DNA of 64,000 nucleotides, from the NCBI RefSeq assembly GCF_041052385.1, contig NZ_CP163439.1, positions 4,515,001-4,579,000 of the forward strand. Reading direction: 5' to 3'. Every line of letters begins with the position of its first letter. Positions within the stretch are counted from its first letter, which is position 1. The translations under genes were made by a program, and so were the position numbers. Positions 8,444 to 15,961 of the stretch are shown in pieces. Source of the stretch: Streptomyces sp. R28. Lineage in GTDB: Bacteria > Actinomycetota > Actinomycetes > Streptomycetales > Streptomycetaceae. Under the pieces are notes generated by a model. The model did not search any database. It worked only from the letters and a program-made list of their open reading frames with translations, and was not told the DNA's origin.

Positions 8444-10126
8444 GTGGGCAACAGAGGGCGCGTCGCTGAGCGACGGAAGACCAACCCCGCCGTGCTCGGC
8501 GGGATGATCGCCGTGGTCATCGGCGGCGCCGGGTTCGGTGCCTACGCGCTGTTCGGCGGCGGGGCCGTCGCCGACAGCCGTACGCAGTCGACGTCGGCGA
8601 GCGCCGACGACAAGGCGAAGGACGTCAAGACCGGCCCGCTGTCGGCGACCGAGGTCACGTCCGCGGCCCGGGAGTTCCTCACCGCCTGGCAGCACGGCCA
8701 AGTGTCCGAGGCGGCCGCCGCCACTGACGACACCACGGCCGCCACGACCCTGCTCACCGGCTACACCAAGGACGCCCACATCAAGGACGTCACCCTCACC
8801 GCCGGCACCCGCACCGGCGACAAGGTCCCCTTCTCCGTGAAGGGCACGGTGTCGTACAAGGGCACCGAGAAGCCGCTGACGTACGACAGTTCGCTCACCG
8901 TCGTCCGCCGCGCCGAGGACGGCAAGCCGCTCGTCGAGTGGCACGCCGCGATCGTCCACCCCGACCTCAAGGACGGCGACACGCTGGTCACCGGCGAGTC
9001 CGGCACCCCGCCGGTCAAGGCGCTCGACCGGGACGGCGGCGAGCTGACGGAGGCCACGTATCCCTCGCTGGGCTCGGTCCTGGACGGGCTGCGCGAGAAG
9101 TACGGCGAGAAGGCCGGCGGCAAGGCGGGCGTCGAGCTCCAGGTGATCCGCGGCAAGGAGTCCAAGAAAGCCGAGCTGTCCGACAAGTCCCTGCTGGAGC
9201 TGAGCAAGGGCACGCCGGGCACCGTGCGGACGACGCTGAGCCCGACGATGCAGGCCGCCGCGGAGAAGCAGGTGGCCGCCAGGGCCAAGGCGTCGGTGGT
9301 CGTCCTGCGCCCCTCGACGGGCGAGATCCTGGCGGTCGCGAACTCCTCGCACGGCTTCAACACCGCCTTCCAGGGCTCCCTCGCCCCGGGCTCCACGATG
9401 AAGGTCATCACCTCGTCGCTGCTGATCGAGAAGGGCCTCGCGTCGCCGGACAAGGAGCACCCCTGCCCGAAGTACTTCACGTACGGGCACTGGAAGTTCC
9501 AGAACGACGACAAGTTCGAGATCAAGGGCGGCACCTTCAAGGCGAGCTTCGCCCGCTCCTGCAACACGGCCTTCATCAGCCAGGCCCCCGAGCTGGACAA
9601 CGACAGCCTGACCCAGCAGGCCCAGCAGGTCTTCGGCCTCTCCATGAACAACTGGTCCGTCGGCGTGCCGACCTTCGACGGCGCCGTCCCGGTCCAGTCG
9701 CAGGCCCAGATGGCGGCCTCGCTGATCGGCCAGGGCGGGGTGCGGATGAACCCGCTGAACATGGCGTCGGTCTCGGCGACGGTCAAGACGGGCGCCTTCA
9801 AGCAGCCTTACCTGGTGGCCCCGACGGTCGACAACCGCGCCCTCGCCACCGCCTCCCGCTCCATGTCCGCGTCCACGCTGTCCCAGCTGCGCGAGCTGAT
9901 GTCCTACACGGCGGCCTACGGCACGGCGGCCGAGGCGATGTCCGGGGTCGTCGGTGACGTCGGCGCGAAGACCGGCTCGGCGGAGGTCGACGGCCAGAAG
10001 AAGCCGAACGGCTGGTTCACCGCGTACCGCAACGACCTCGCGGCGGCGGGCGTGGTCCAGGCGGGCGGCCACGGCGGCGACACGGCGGGTCCGATCGTGG
10101 CGGCGCTGCTGAAGATGGGTGGCTGA
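8444..10126 (+). CDS. Penicillin-binding transpeptidase (class B, second of the pair)
   Basis: A 560-residue paralogue of the preceding gene with the same layout: short basic N-terminus, one membrane span (about 16-36), NTF2-like domain, then transpeptidase. Motifs are STMK (Ser317, Lys320), SCN (372-374) and KTG (509-511). The frame is open to 8381, but GTG 8444 follows GGAAAG and begins just ahead of the positively charged segment before the membrane span. It is convergent with ssgE. Long stretches near the active site match the first copy (SCNTAFI, MNPLNMASV), showing tandem duplication. Confidence 0.9.
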   Translation: MGNRGRVAERRKTNPAVLGGMIAVVIGGAGFGAYALFGGGAVADSRTQSTSASADDKAKDVKTGPLSATEVTSAAREFLTAWQHGQVSEAAAATDDTTAATTLLTGYTKDAHIKDVTLTAGTRTGDKVPFSVKGTVSYKGTEKPLTYDSSLTVVRRAEDGKPLVEWHAAIVHPDLKDGDTLVTGESGTPPVKALDRDGGELTEATYPSLGSVLDGLREKYGEKAGGKAGVELQVIRGKESKKAELSDKSLLELSKGTPGTVRTTLSPTMQAAAEKQVAARAKASVVVLRPSTGEILAVANSSHGFNTAFQGSLAPGSTMKVITSSLLIEKGLASPDKEHPCPKYFTYGHWKFQNDDKFEIKGGTFKASFARSCNTAFISQAPELDNDSLTQQAQQVFGLSMNNWSVGVPTFDGAVPVQSQAQMAASLIGQGGVRMNPLNMASVSATVKTGAFKQPYLVAPTVDNRALATASRSMSASTLSQLRELMSYTAAYGTAAEAMSGVVGDVGAKTGSAEVDGQKKPNGWFTAYRNDLAAAGVVQAGGHGGDTAGPIVAALLKMGG

Positions 10127-10162
10127 AGCCGGGTCGGGTGGCTGGAGATTGGCGGCTGTGGC

Positions 10163-10522
10163 TCAGCGCGCCACGGGTGCGGCGGCCAGATAGGTCCGCC
10201 GCAGAAACCTCATCAAGGCCTTCGACTCGAACTGCACCACGGAAACGCCCTGGTCCGAGTGGAACTCCACGACGGCCTGCACCCTCCCGCACGGCCACAC
10301 ACGTATCTCGCCGCTCCCGGCCGGGGCACGCAGCCCCTGTTCCAGCAGGGAGCGCGAGAACGTCCACTCGTGTTCCTCGCGACCGGGCAACCGCACGCGC
10401 ACCGAGCGCGGATCGGTGTCGGGGTCATAGCGCAGGACGACCGGGACGGCCTCCTGCTCCTCCTGCAAAAGGTCGGCGTCCGTGACGATATGTGCTCGGG
10501 CGTACTGTTCGACTACCGACAT
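10163..10522 (-). CDS. ssgE: SsgA-like sporulation/cell-division regulator, probably SsgE
   Basis: A 119-residue SALP-family protein, found only in morphologically complex actinomycetes. Diagnostic features are LRYDPDTDPRSVRV, then W-x-FSRSLLEQGL, GSGEIRVWPC and a C-terminal FLRRTY. SALPs control septum placement, peptidoglycan remodelling and spore release; SsgE is linked to spore maturation and separation (family knowledge). The symbol rests on the position beside the tandem PBP genes, as I recall for S. coelicolor SCO3158. It is convergent with the second PBP. Confidence 0.82.
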   Translation of the reverse strand: MSVVEQYARAHIVTDADLLQEEQEAVPVVLRYDPDTDPRSVRVRLPGREEHEWTFSRSLLEQGLRAPAGSGEIRVWPCGRVQAVVEFHSDQGVSVVQFESKALMRFLRRTYLAAAPVAR

Positions 10523-10682
10523 CGGACGGCCCCTTACGCTGCGTGACCTTTGTGAAAGCTGTGCCTCCGCTCCCCCTCCAATGTCGCATATCTTGCGGAA
10601 AGCGCTCCCTGGAGCCGACGTATCTCACATGTGGTTTACGCGAGCGCGGATACGGAAGTGCGGACACACAAGCTCCTCGCTC

Positions 10683-10710
10683 TTGCAACCCATTCGCATT
10701 AAGCCACTAT
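10683..10710 (+). promoter_or_regulatory. Candidate promoter giving a leaderless cbiM transcript
   Basis: TTGCAA (10683-10688) and CACTAT (10705-10710) are separated by 16 bases. The -10 ends ten bases before the GTG at 10720, and no Shine-Dalgarno sequence is visible. Transcription would begin at or next to the start codon. Metal-responsive control is plausible, but I saw no convincing Nur box or B12 riboswitch. Confidence 0.4.
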
Positions 10711-10719
10711 CATCGAACG

Positions 10720-11784
10720 GTGCACGTACCTGACGGATTCATCGACGCCCCTACCTCCGCCGTGACCGGAGTGGTCGCCGCGGCCGCGGTCGCCGTGAGC
10801 CTGCGCGGCGCGCGCCGCGAGCTCGACGAGCGGACGGCTCCGCTGGCCGGCCTGGTGGCGGCGTTCATCTTCGCGGTGCAGATGCTGAACTTCCCCGTGG
10901 CTGCCGGGACCAGCGGCCATCTGCTCGGCGGCGCCCTGGCCGCGATCCTCGTCGGCCCCTTCACCGGCGCGCTGTGCATCTCCGTCGTCCTGCTGATGCA
11001 GGGCATCCTCTTCGCGGACGGCGGCCTGACCGCGCTCGGCGTGAACATCACCAACATGGCGATCGTCGGCGTCGTCGTCGCCTACGTCGTCTTCCGTGGC
11101 CTGGTGAAGGTCCTGCCGAAGACGCGCCGGTCGATCACCGCCGCCTCCTTCGTCGCCTCGGTGGTCTCGGTGCCGGCCGCGGCCCTCGCGTTCACGCTCC
11201 TGTTCTGGATCGGCGGCACCACCGACGTCTCGATCGGCAAGGTCGCCACCGCCATGGTCGGCGTCCACCTGCTGATCGGCATCGGCGAGGCCGCGATCAC
11301 CGCGCTGACCGTCGGCGCCGTCATCGCCGTACGCCCGGACCTCGTGTACGGCGCCCGTGACCTGCGCCAGCCGCTGAAGCTGCGGATCGGCGGCGAGCTC
11401 GTCGACGCTCCGGCGACCGGGGCCGGGGCCGCGCGGCCGGTCGCGGCCCGGACCTCGCGCCGGACGCTGTGGATCAGCGGCCTGGTCACCTCCCTCGTCC
11501 TCGCCGGGTTCGTCAGCTTCTACGCCTCCGCCAGCCCCGACGGCCTGGAGAAGGTCGCCGCGGACAAGGGGTTCGCCGGGTCCGCCGAGAAGCACGCGGG
11601 CGCCGACTCCCCCCTCGCCGACTACGGCGTCAAGGCCATCGACGACGCCCGGCTGTCCGGCGGCCTCGCCGGCGTGATCGGCGTCGGCGCCACGGTCGTC
11701 GCGGGCACCGGCATCTTCTGGGCGGTGCGCCGGCGTCGTACGGACGAGGCGGCCGACGTGTCGCCCACGAGCGTCGGCGTCTGA
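10720..11784 (+). CDS. cbiM: Co/Ni ECF transporter substrate-binding membrane protein CbiM with C-terminal PDGLE (CbiN/NikN-like) domain
   Basis: A 354-residue S-component for cobalt or nickel uptake. The mature N-terminus VHVPDGFID matches the CbiM hallmark (M-H-x-P-D-G-F), whose N-terminal amine and His ligate the metal, so the GTG at 10720 is well supported. About six membrane spans fill residues 10-215. The C-terminal third has two more spans flanking SPDGLEKVA, the PDGLE module that replaces a separate CbiN. It heads a three-gene operon with cbiQ (1-base gap) and cbiO. Cobalt versus nickel cannot be told from sequence. Confidence 0.9.
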   Translation: MHVPDGFIDAPTSAVTGVVAAAAVAVSLRGARRELDERTAPLAGLVAAFIFAVQMLNFPVAAGTSGHLLGGALAAILVGPFTGALCISVVLLMQGILFADGGLTALGVNITNMAIVGVVVAYVVFRGLVKVLPKTRRSITAASFVASVVSVPAAALAFTLLFWIGGTTDVSIGKVATAMVGVHLLIGIGEAAITALTVGAVIAVRPDLVYGARDLRQPLKLRIGGELVDAPATGAGAARPVAARTSRRTLWISGLVTSLVLAGFVSFYASASPDGLEKVAADKGFAGSAEKHAGADSPLADYGVKAIDDARLSGGLAGVIGVGATVVAGTGIFWAVRRRRTDEAADVSPTSVGV

Positions 11785-11785
11785 C

Positions 11786-12547
11786 ATGGGCGCAGGGCAC
11801 GCGCACCGGCTCTACCGGCACGGGCACTCACCCGTGCACGGCCTGCCGCCGCACACCAAGCTCGCCGCGGCCTTCGCCTTCGTGGTGGTCGTGGTGTCGA
11901 CGCCGCGGGAGGCGATGTGGGCGTTCGGCCTGTACGCCGTGCTGCTCGCGCTCGTCGCGTACGCCGCGCGCGTGCCCGCCGGGTTCCTGCTGAAGCGACT
12001 GCTGATCGAGGTGCCGTTCGTCGCGTTCGCCGTGCTGATGCCGTTCGTGGCGCAGGGCGAGCGGGTCGAGGTACTGGGCATGTCGTTGAGCGTCAGTGGA
12101 CTGTGGGGCGCCTGGAACGTGCTCGCGAAGGGGACTCTGGGCGTCGCCGCCTCCGTACTCCTCGCCTCCACGACCGAGCTGCGTGAACTGCTCCTCGGCC
12201 TGCAGCGGTTGAAGCTCCCGCCGCTGCTCGTGCAGATCGCGTCCTTCATGATCCGGTACGGCGATGTCATCACGGACGAGATGCGGCGGATGCGTATCGC
12301 CCGCGAGTCGCGCGGCTTCGAGGCGAAGGGCGTGCGGCACTGGGGCGTCCTCGCGAAGTCGGCGGGCGCGCTGTTCATCCGGTCCTACGAGCGCGGCGAG
12401 CGCGTGCATCTGGCCATGGTCAGCCGCGGGTACGCCGGTTCGATGCCGGTGATCGACGAGGTGACCGCGTCCCGGGCGCAGTGGTCGTACGCCCTCGCGC
12501 TCCCCTTCGCCGCCCTCGTCGTCTGTCTGCTGGGATGGTCGCTGTGA
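11786..12547 (+). CDS. cbiQ: ECF transporter T component CbiQ
   Basis: A 253-residue transmembrane coupling protein linking the CbiM substrate unit to the ATPase. It has about five membrane spans. The two cytoplasmic coupling signatures are recognisable as RMRIARESRGFEAKG (about 170-184) and MVSRGYAGSMPVI (near 212-224), versions of the A-R-G motifs that dock into the ATPase. ATG start at 11786, one base after cbiM; the stop overlaps the cbiO start. Confidence 0.92.
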   Translation: MGAGHAHRLYRHGHSPVHGLPPHTKLAAAFAFVVVVVSTPREAMWAFGLYAVLLALVAYAARVPAGFLLKRLLIEVPFVAFAVLMPFVAQGERVEVLGMSLSVSGLWGAWNVLAKGTLGVAASVLLASTTELRELLLGLQRLKLPPLLVQIASFMIRYGDVITDEMRRMRIARESRGFEAKGVRHWGVLAKSAGALFIRSYERGERVHLAMVSRGYAGSMPVIDEVTASRAQWSYALALPFAALVVCLLGWSL

Positions 12548-13302
12548 CGGAACCGATTGCCTCCCTCGAAGTGGCCGGTCTGGCCTTCGCCTACCCCGAC
12601 GGCCACCAGGCCCTGTTCGGCGTGGACTTCTCCGTCGCGCGCGGCGAGCGGGTCGCGCTGCTCGGGCCGAACGGCGCCGGCAAGACGACCCTCGTCCTGC
12701 ACCTCAACGGCATCCTGACCGGCGGCACGGGCACCGTGCACGTCGCCGGGCTGCCCGTCGGCAAGCAGCACATGGCCGAGATCCGGCGCCGGGTCGGCAT
12801 CGTCTTCCAGGACCCGGACGACCAGCTGTTCATGCCGACGGTCCGCGAGGACGTCGCCTTCGGCCCCGCGGCGGCCGGGCTGAAGGGGCTGGAGCTGGAG
12901 GAGCGGGTCGACCGGGCGCTGGAGCGGGTCGGCATGGCTGAGTTCAAGGACCGTCCGCCGCACCACCTCTCCTTCGGCCAGCGGCGCCGGGTCGCGGTGG
13001 CGACCGTCCTGGCGATGGAGCCGGAGATCCTCGTCCTGGACGAGCCCTCCTCCAACCTCGACCCCGCCTCCCGCCGCGAACTGGCCGACATCCTGCGCTC
13101 GTTGGACGTCACCGTGCTCATGGTCACGCACGACCTGCCGTACGCCCTGGAGCTGTGCCCGCGCTCCCTCGTCCTCAGCGAGGGCGTGATCGCGGCGGAC
13201 GGCAAGACGGCGGAGCTGCTGTCCGACGACGAGCTGATGCGCGCCCATCGCCTGGAGCTGCCGTTCGGATTCGATCCGCGGTCCGTGACAATGGGCGCGT
13301 GA
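12544..13302 (+). CDS. cbiO: ECF transporter ATPase CbiO
   Basis: A 252-residue ABC ATPase energising Co/Ni uptake. Walker A is GPNGAGKTT, the Q-loop FQDPDDQLFMPTVREDVAFGP contains the CbiO-type DDQLF element, the signature is LSFGQRRRVAVA, and Walker B plus catalytic Glu is ILVLDEPSSNLDP, followed by the switch His in VTHDLPYAL. The GTG at 12544 overlaps the cbiQ TGA by four bases and has GGGATGG upstream; ATG 12535 is an alternative. The stop also overlaps the GTG of the MarR gene, so the two could be cotranscribed. Confidence 0.93.
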   Translation: MTEPIASLEVAGLAFAYPDGHQALFGVDFSVARGERVALLGPNGAGKTTLVLHLNGILTGGTGTVHVAGLPVGKQHMAEIRRRVGIVFQDPDDQLFMPTVREDVAFGPAAAGLKGLELEERVDRALERVGMAEFKDRPPHHLSFGQRRRVAVATVLAMEPEILVLDEPSSNLDPASRRELADILRSLDVTVLMVTHDLPYALELCPRSLVLSEGVIAADGKTAELLSDDELMRAHRLELPFGFDPRSVTMGA

Positions 13303-13799
13303 CCAAAGACGAGGGCACCGGGAACGACGGGATCGGGGCCGCGGGTATCGGGGCCGAGGGCTCGCTGCTGCTGGACGAGCAGCTGTGCTTCGCGCTGTAC
13401 GCCGCCCAGCGCGCGGTCACGGCCGCGTACCGCCCGCTCCTCGACGAACTCGGCCTCACCTACCCGCAGTACCTCGTCCTGCTGGTCCTCTGGGAGCGCG
13501 GCGAGACGACGGTGAAGGAGCTGGCCGGCGCGCTGCGGCTGGACTACGGCACGGTGTCGCCGCTGCTCAAGCGGCTTCAGGCGGCGGGGCTTGTCCGCCG
13601 GGAGCGCGCGGCGAGCGACGAGCGCTCGGTACTGGTCAGGTGCACGGGGCGCGGCGAGGAGCTGCGGGAGCGCGCGGCCCGCGTGCCCGGCGCCCTGCTC
13701 GCCGAGACCGGGCTCGGCGGCCCGGAGGTGGAGCGGCTGCGCGGAGAGCTGTGGCAGCTGGCGACGAAGGCGGCGGCAGCGGCCGACCGCACCCGCTGA
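13299..13799 (+). CDS. ohrR: OhrR/MarR-family organic-peroxide sensor repressor
   Basis: A 166-residue MarR-type regulator. The segment LDEQLCFALYAAQRA with Cys30 is the OhrR signature; this Cys is oxidised by organic hydroperoxides, releasing the repressor from DNA. The winged helix includes GETTVKELAGALRLDYGTVSPLLKRL and RRERAASDERS. The N-terminus has a Gly-rich extension. The GTG at 13299 overlaps the cbiO stop. The target is surely ohr, 133 bp downstream on the same strand, with an inverted repeat between. Confidence 0.9.
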   Translation: MTKDEGTGNDGIGAAGIGAEGSLLLDEQLCFALYAAQRAVTAAYRPLLDELGLTYPQYLVLLVLWERGETTVKELAGALRLDYGTVSPLLKRLQAAGLVRRERAASDERSVLVRCTGRGEELRERAARVPGALLAETGLGGPEVERLRGELWQLATKAAAAADRTR

Positions 13800-13851
13800 T
13801 CTCGCCTTACCAACAGTTACTACCCCCTGGTAACGGCAGGCGCCCTACCGG

Positions 13852-13877
13852 CAAGTACCTTGTGCACGATGTACTTG
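13852..13877. promoter_or_regulatory. Candidate OhrR operator
   Basis: An exact inverted repeat CAAGTAC-N12-GTACTTG in the ohrR-ohr gap, 55 bases before the ohr start. A second, weaker one (TTACCA-N15-TGGTAA, 13807-13833) lies just upstream. Location and symmetry fit a MarR-family operator. Confidence 0.5.
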
Positions 13878-13931
13878 TGCGCCCATGCGGCGGAGCCGCA
13901 CATGGACACAGTTTCTGGGGGAGGGCCAATC

Positions 13932-14381
13932 ATGACCGCCGAGGACACCGCCGTCGACACCCGTCCGACGAAGATCATGTACGTCGCCGAGGCCACCGCG
14001 CACGGCGGCCGGGACGGCTATGTCACCAGCCAGGACGGCCAGATCGAGCTCAAGGTCGCGATGCCCCCGCAGCTCGGCGGCGACGGCAACGGCACCAACC
14101 CCGAGCAACTGTTCGCCGCCGGCTACAGCTCCTGCTTCCACAACGCGCTGATCCTGGTCGGCAACCGCGAGGGCTACGACCTCACCGGATCCACGGTCGC
14201 CGCGAAGGTCGGCATCGGCCCCAACAAGCACCGCGGCTACGGCCTCGCGGTCGCCCTCAGCGTCTCCCTGCCGGTCCTGGACGCGGACCTCGCGGCCAAG
14301 CTGGTGGACGCGGCGCACGAGGTCTGCCCGTACTCCAACGCGACCCGGGGGAACATCGACGTCACGATCCTGCTTGGGTAG
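13932..14381 (+). CDS. ohr: Organic hydroperoxide reductase Ohr (OsmC family)
   Basis: A 149-residue thiol peroxidase reducing organic and lipid hydroperoxides with dihydrolipoyl or similar thiols. The two catalytic cysteines are Cys68 in SSCFHNAL and Cys132 in EVCPYSNATRGN; the expected NPEQLFAAGY precedes the first. Length is normal (about 140). The ATG at 13932 is chosen because upstream frame residues do not look like Ohr. Regulation by the adjacent OhrR through the 13852-13877 repeat is inferred. Confidence 0.95.
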   Translation: MTAEDTAVDTRPTKIMYVAEATAHGGRDGYVTSQDGQIELKVAMPPQLGGDGNGTNPEQLFAAGYSSCFHNALILVGNREGYDLTGSTVAAKVGIGPNKHRGYGLAVALSVSLPVLDADLAAKLVDAAHEVCPYSNATRGNIDVTILLG

Positions 14382-14417
14382 AAGGGCACCCGCAGCAGGC
14401 AGGACGAGGAGACGGAC

Positions 14418-15575
14418 GTGAGCGTGAACGGCACAGTGGCCGAGGGCTTCGAGCCGGTCCGGGAGGCGTTCGCACGGAACTTCGCCACGCTCGGGGAGCG
14501 GGGCGCGGCCGTCGCCGTGTACCGGGACGGGCGCAAGGTCGTCGACCTGTGGGCCGGCACGAAGGACGTCGACGGTACGCAGGCGTGGCAGCACGGCACC
14601 GCGCAGGTCGTGCGCTCGGCGACCAAGGGCGTCGCCGCCGCCGTACCGCTCCTCCTGCACCAGCGCGGGGAGCTGGACCTGGACGCGCCGGTGGGCGAGT
14701 ACTGGCCGGAGTTCAAGGCGCACGGCAAGGAGCGGCTGCTGGTCCGGCATGTGCTGAACCACCGCGCCGGGCTCCCGGTGCTCGACCGCCCGCTCACGCC
14801 CGAGGACGCGCTGGACCCGCATCGCGGCCCCGCGGCGGTGGCCGCGCAGGCGCCCGCGTGGGAGCCGGGCACCGACCACGGCTATCACGCGCTGACGTAC
14901 GGCTGGCTGCTGGACGAGCTGGTGCGGCGGGTGACGGGGCGGTGGGCCGGCGAGTGGCTCGCGGCGGAGGTCGCCGGTCCGCTGGGCCTGGACCTGTGGC
15001 TGGGGTTGCCGGAGTCGGAGGCCGGCCGGGTGGGCCGTACCGGCCGGGTCGAGGGGCCCGAGCCGGTGGGCGGACTGCGCTCACGCCCGAAGCGCTCGGT
15101 CACCGAGGCCTACGACGACCCGGACTCCCTGACCCGCCGCGCGTTCGCCGCGATCACCCCGTTCCCCGACCAGAACGACCCCGCCTACCGCGCCGCGGCC
15201 CTCCCCGCGACGAACGGCATCGCGACGGCCGCCGGGCTGGCCCGCTTCTACGCCACGCTGATCGGCGAGGTCGACGGCGTACGGCTCTTCGACCCGGCGA
15301 CGGTGGAGCTCGCTCGGGCGCAGGAGTCGGCGGGCCCGGACCTCGTCCTGGTCGTGGGCACCCGCTTCGGCCTCGGCTACATGCTGCACGGCACCGCGTC
15401 GCCCTTGCTGGGGCCGGGTTCCTTCGGCCACCCCGGCCGCGGCGGCGCCCTCGGCTTCGCCGACCCGGAGGCGGGGATCGCGTTCGGCTATGTGACGAAC
15501 GGCTTCCGCAAGACGGTGACGGCGGATCCGAGGGCGCAGGCGTTGATACGGGCGGTACGGGCGGCGCTCGCGTAG
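14418..15575 (+). CDS. Serine hydrolase of the beta-lactamase/EstB type
   Basis: A 385-residue enzyme of the class C beta-lactamase/esterase superfamily. The nucleophile motif SATK (Ser67, Lys70) is preceded by QVVRS, and Tyr156 in HGYHALTYG probably serves as the second catalytic residue. A C-terminal glycine-rich segment (GHPGRGGALGFADPEAGIAFGYVTN) forms the third side of the active site. There is no signal peptide, so it is likely cytoplasmic, favouring an esterase role over cell-wall or antibiotic hydrolysis. GTG start with GAGGAG upstream, 36 bases after ohr. Confidence 0.85.
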   Translation: MSVNGTVAEGFEPVREAFARNFATLGERGAAVAVYRDGRKVVDLWAGTKDVDGTQAWQHGTAQVVRSATKGVAAAVPLLLHQRGELDLDAPVGEYWPEFKAHGKERLLVRHVLNHRAGLPVLDRPLTPEDALDPHRGPAAVAAQAPAWEPGTDHGYHALTYGWLLDELVRRVTGRWAGEWLAAEVAGPLGLDLWLGLPESEAGRVGRTGRVEGPEPVGGLRSRPKRSVTEAYDDPDSLTRRAFAAITPFPDQNDPAYRAAALPATNGIATAAGLARFYATLIGEVDGVRLFDPATVELARAQESAGPDLVLVVGTRFGLGYMLHGTASPLLGPGSFGHPGRGGALGFADPEAGIAFGYVTNGFRKTVTADPRAQALIRAVRAALA

Positions 15576-15583
15576 CGGTCGGT

Positions 15584-15859
15584 TCAGGCGTGGATCGGGT
15601 GCGACGTGCGCCCCGACGCCTGGTCGATCTCCCCGTGCGCCTTGGTGAGCATCTGCATCGCCAGCTCGTTCAGCGCGCGAGCACCGGCGATCTCCTCCCC
15701 GACGCGTGGCTGATTCGCGTCCGTGTGGTGCCGTGAGGCGTGCCCGTGGGCCCGTACCTCGGTGCCGTCGGGGAGCCGCACCATCGCGACCGCCCTGGTG
15801 TGCGTCTGGTCCTCCTGGAACTCCAGCTCGACATGCCATCCCACTGCGGTGTGCATCAT
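15584..15859 (-). CDS. DUF1876 domain protein
   Basis: A 91-residue cytoplasmic protein: WHVELEFQEDQTHTRAVAMVRLPDG, then HGHASRHHTDANQPRVGEEIAGARALNELA. This fits the small actinobacterial DUF1876 family, which I recall as having a double-stranded-RNA-binding-like fold of unknown function. The ATG at 15859 has GGAGG eight bases upstream; the frame is open far upstream, but those residues belong to no family. It is convergent with the serine hydrolase (8-base gap) and lies downstream of the membrane TIR gene on the same strand. Confidence 0.8.
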   Translation of the reverse strand: MMHTAVGWHVELEFQEDQTHTRAVAMVRLPDGTEVRAHGHASRHHTDANQPRVGEEIAGARALNELAMQMLTKAHGEIDQASGRTSHPIHA

Positions 15860-15917
15860 GACGATCACCTCCGGAAGTTCTGCTTCCAGGGTGCGCCTCG
15901 GAAGGGCCCGCCGACCA

Positions 15918-15961
15918 GTCGGGCTCGGCGTCCGGTCGGGCTCGGCCCCTAGTCGGGCTCG
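15918..15961. repeat. Three direct copies of GTCGGGCTCG, 17-base period
   Basis: Copies begin at 15918, 15935 and 15952, between the membrane TIR gene and the DUF1876 gene; the third runs into the end of the TIR coding sequence. Purpose unknown. Confidence 0.7.

Noticed and set aside
10523..10719. Cobalamin riboswitch before cbiM
   Set aside because: I could not find the B12-box core or the conserved stems, and the likely transcript start is at the start codon.
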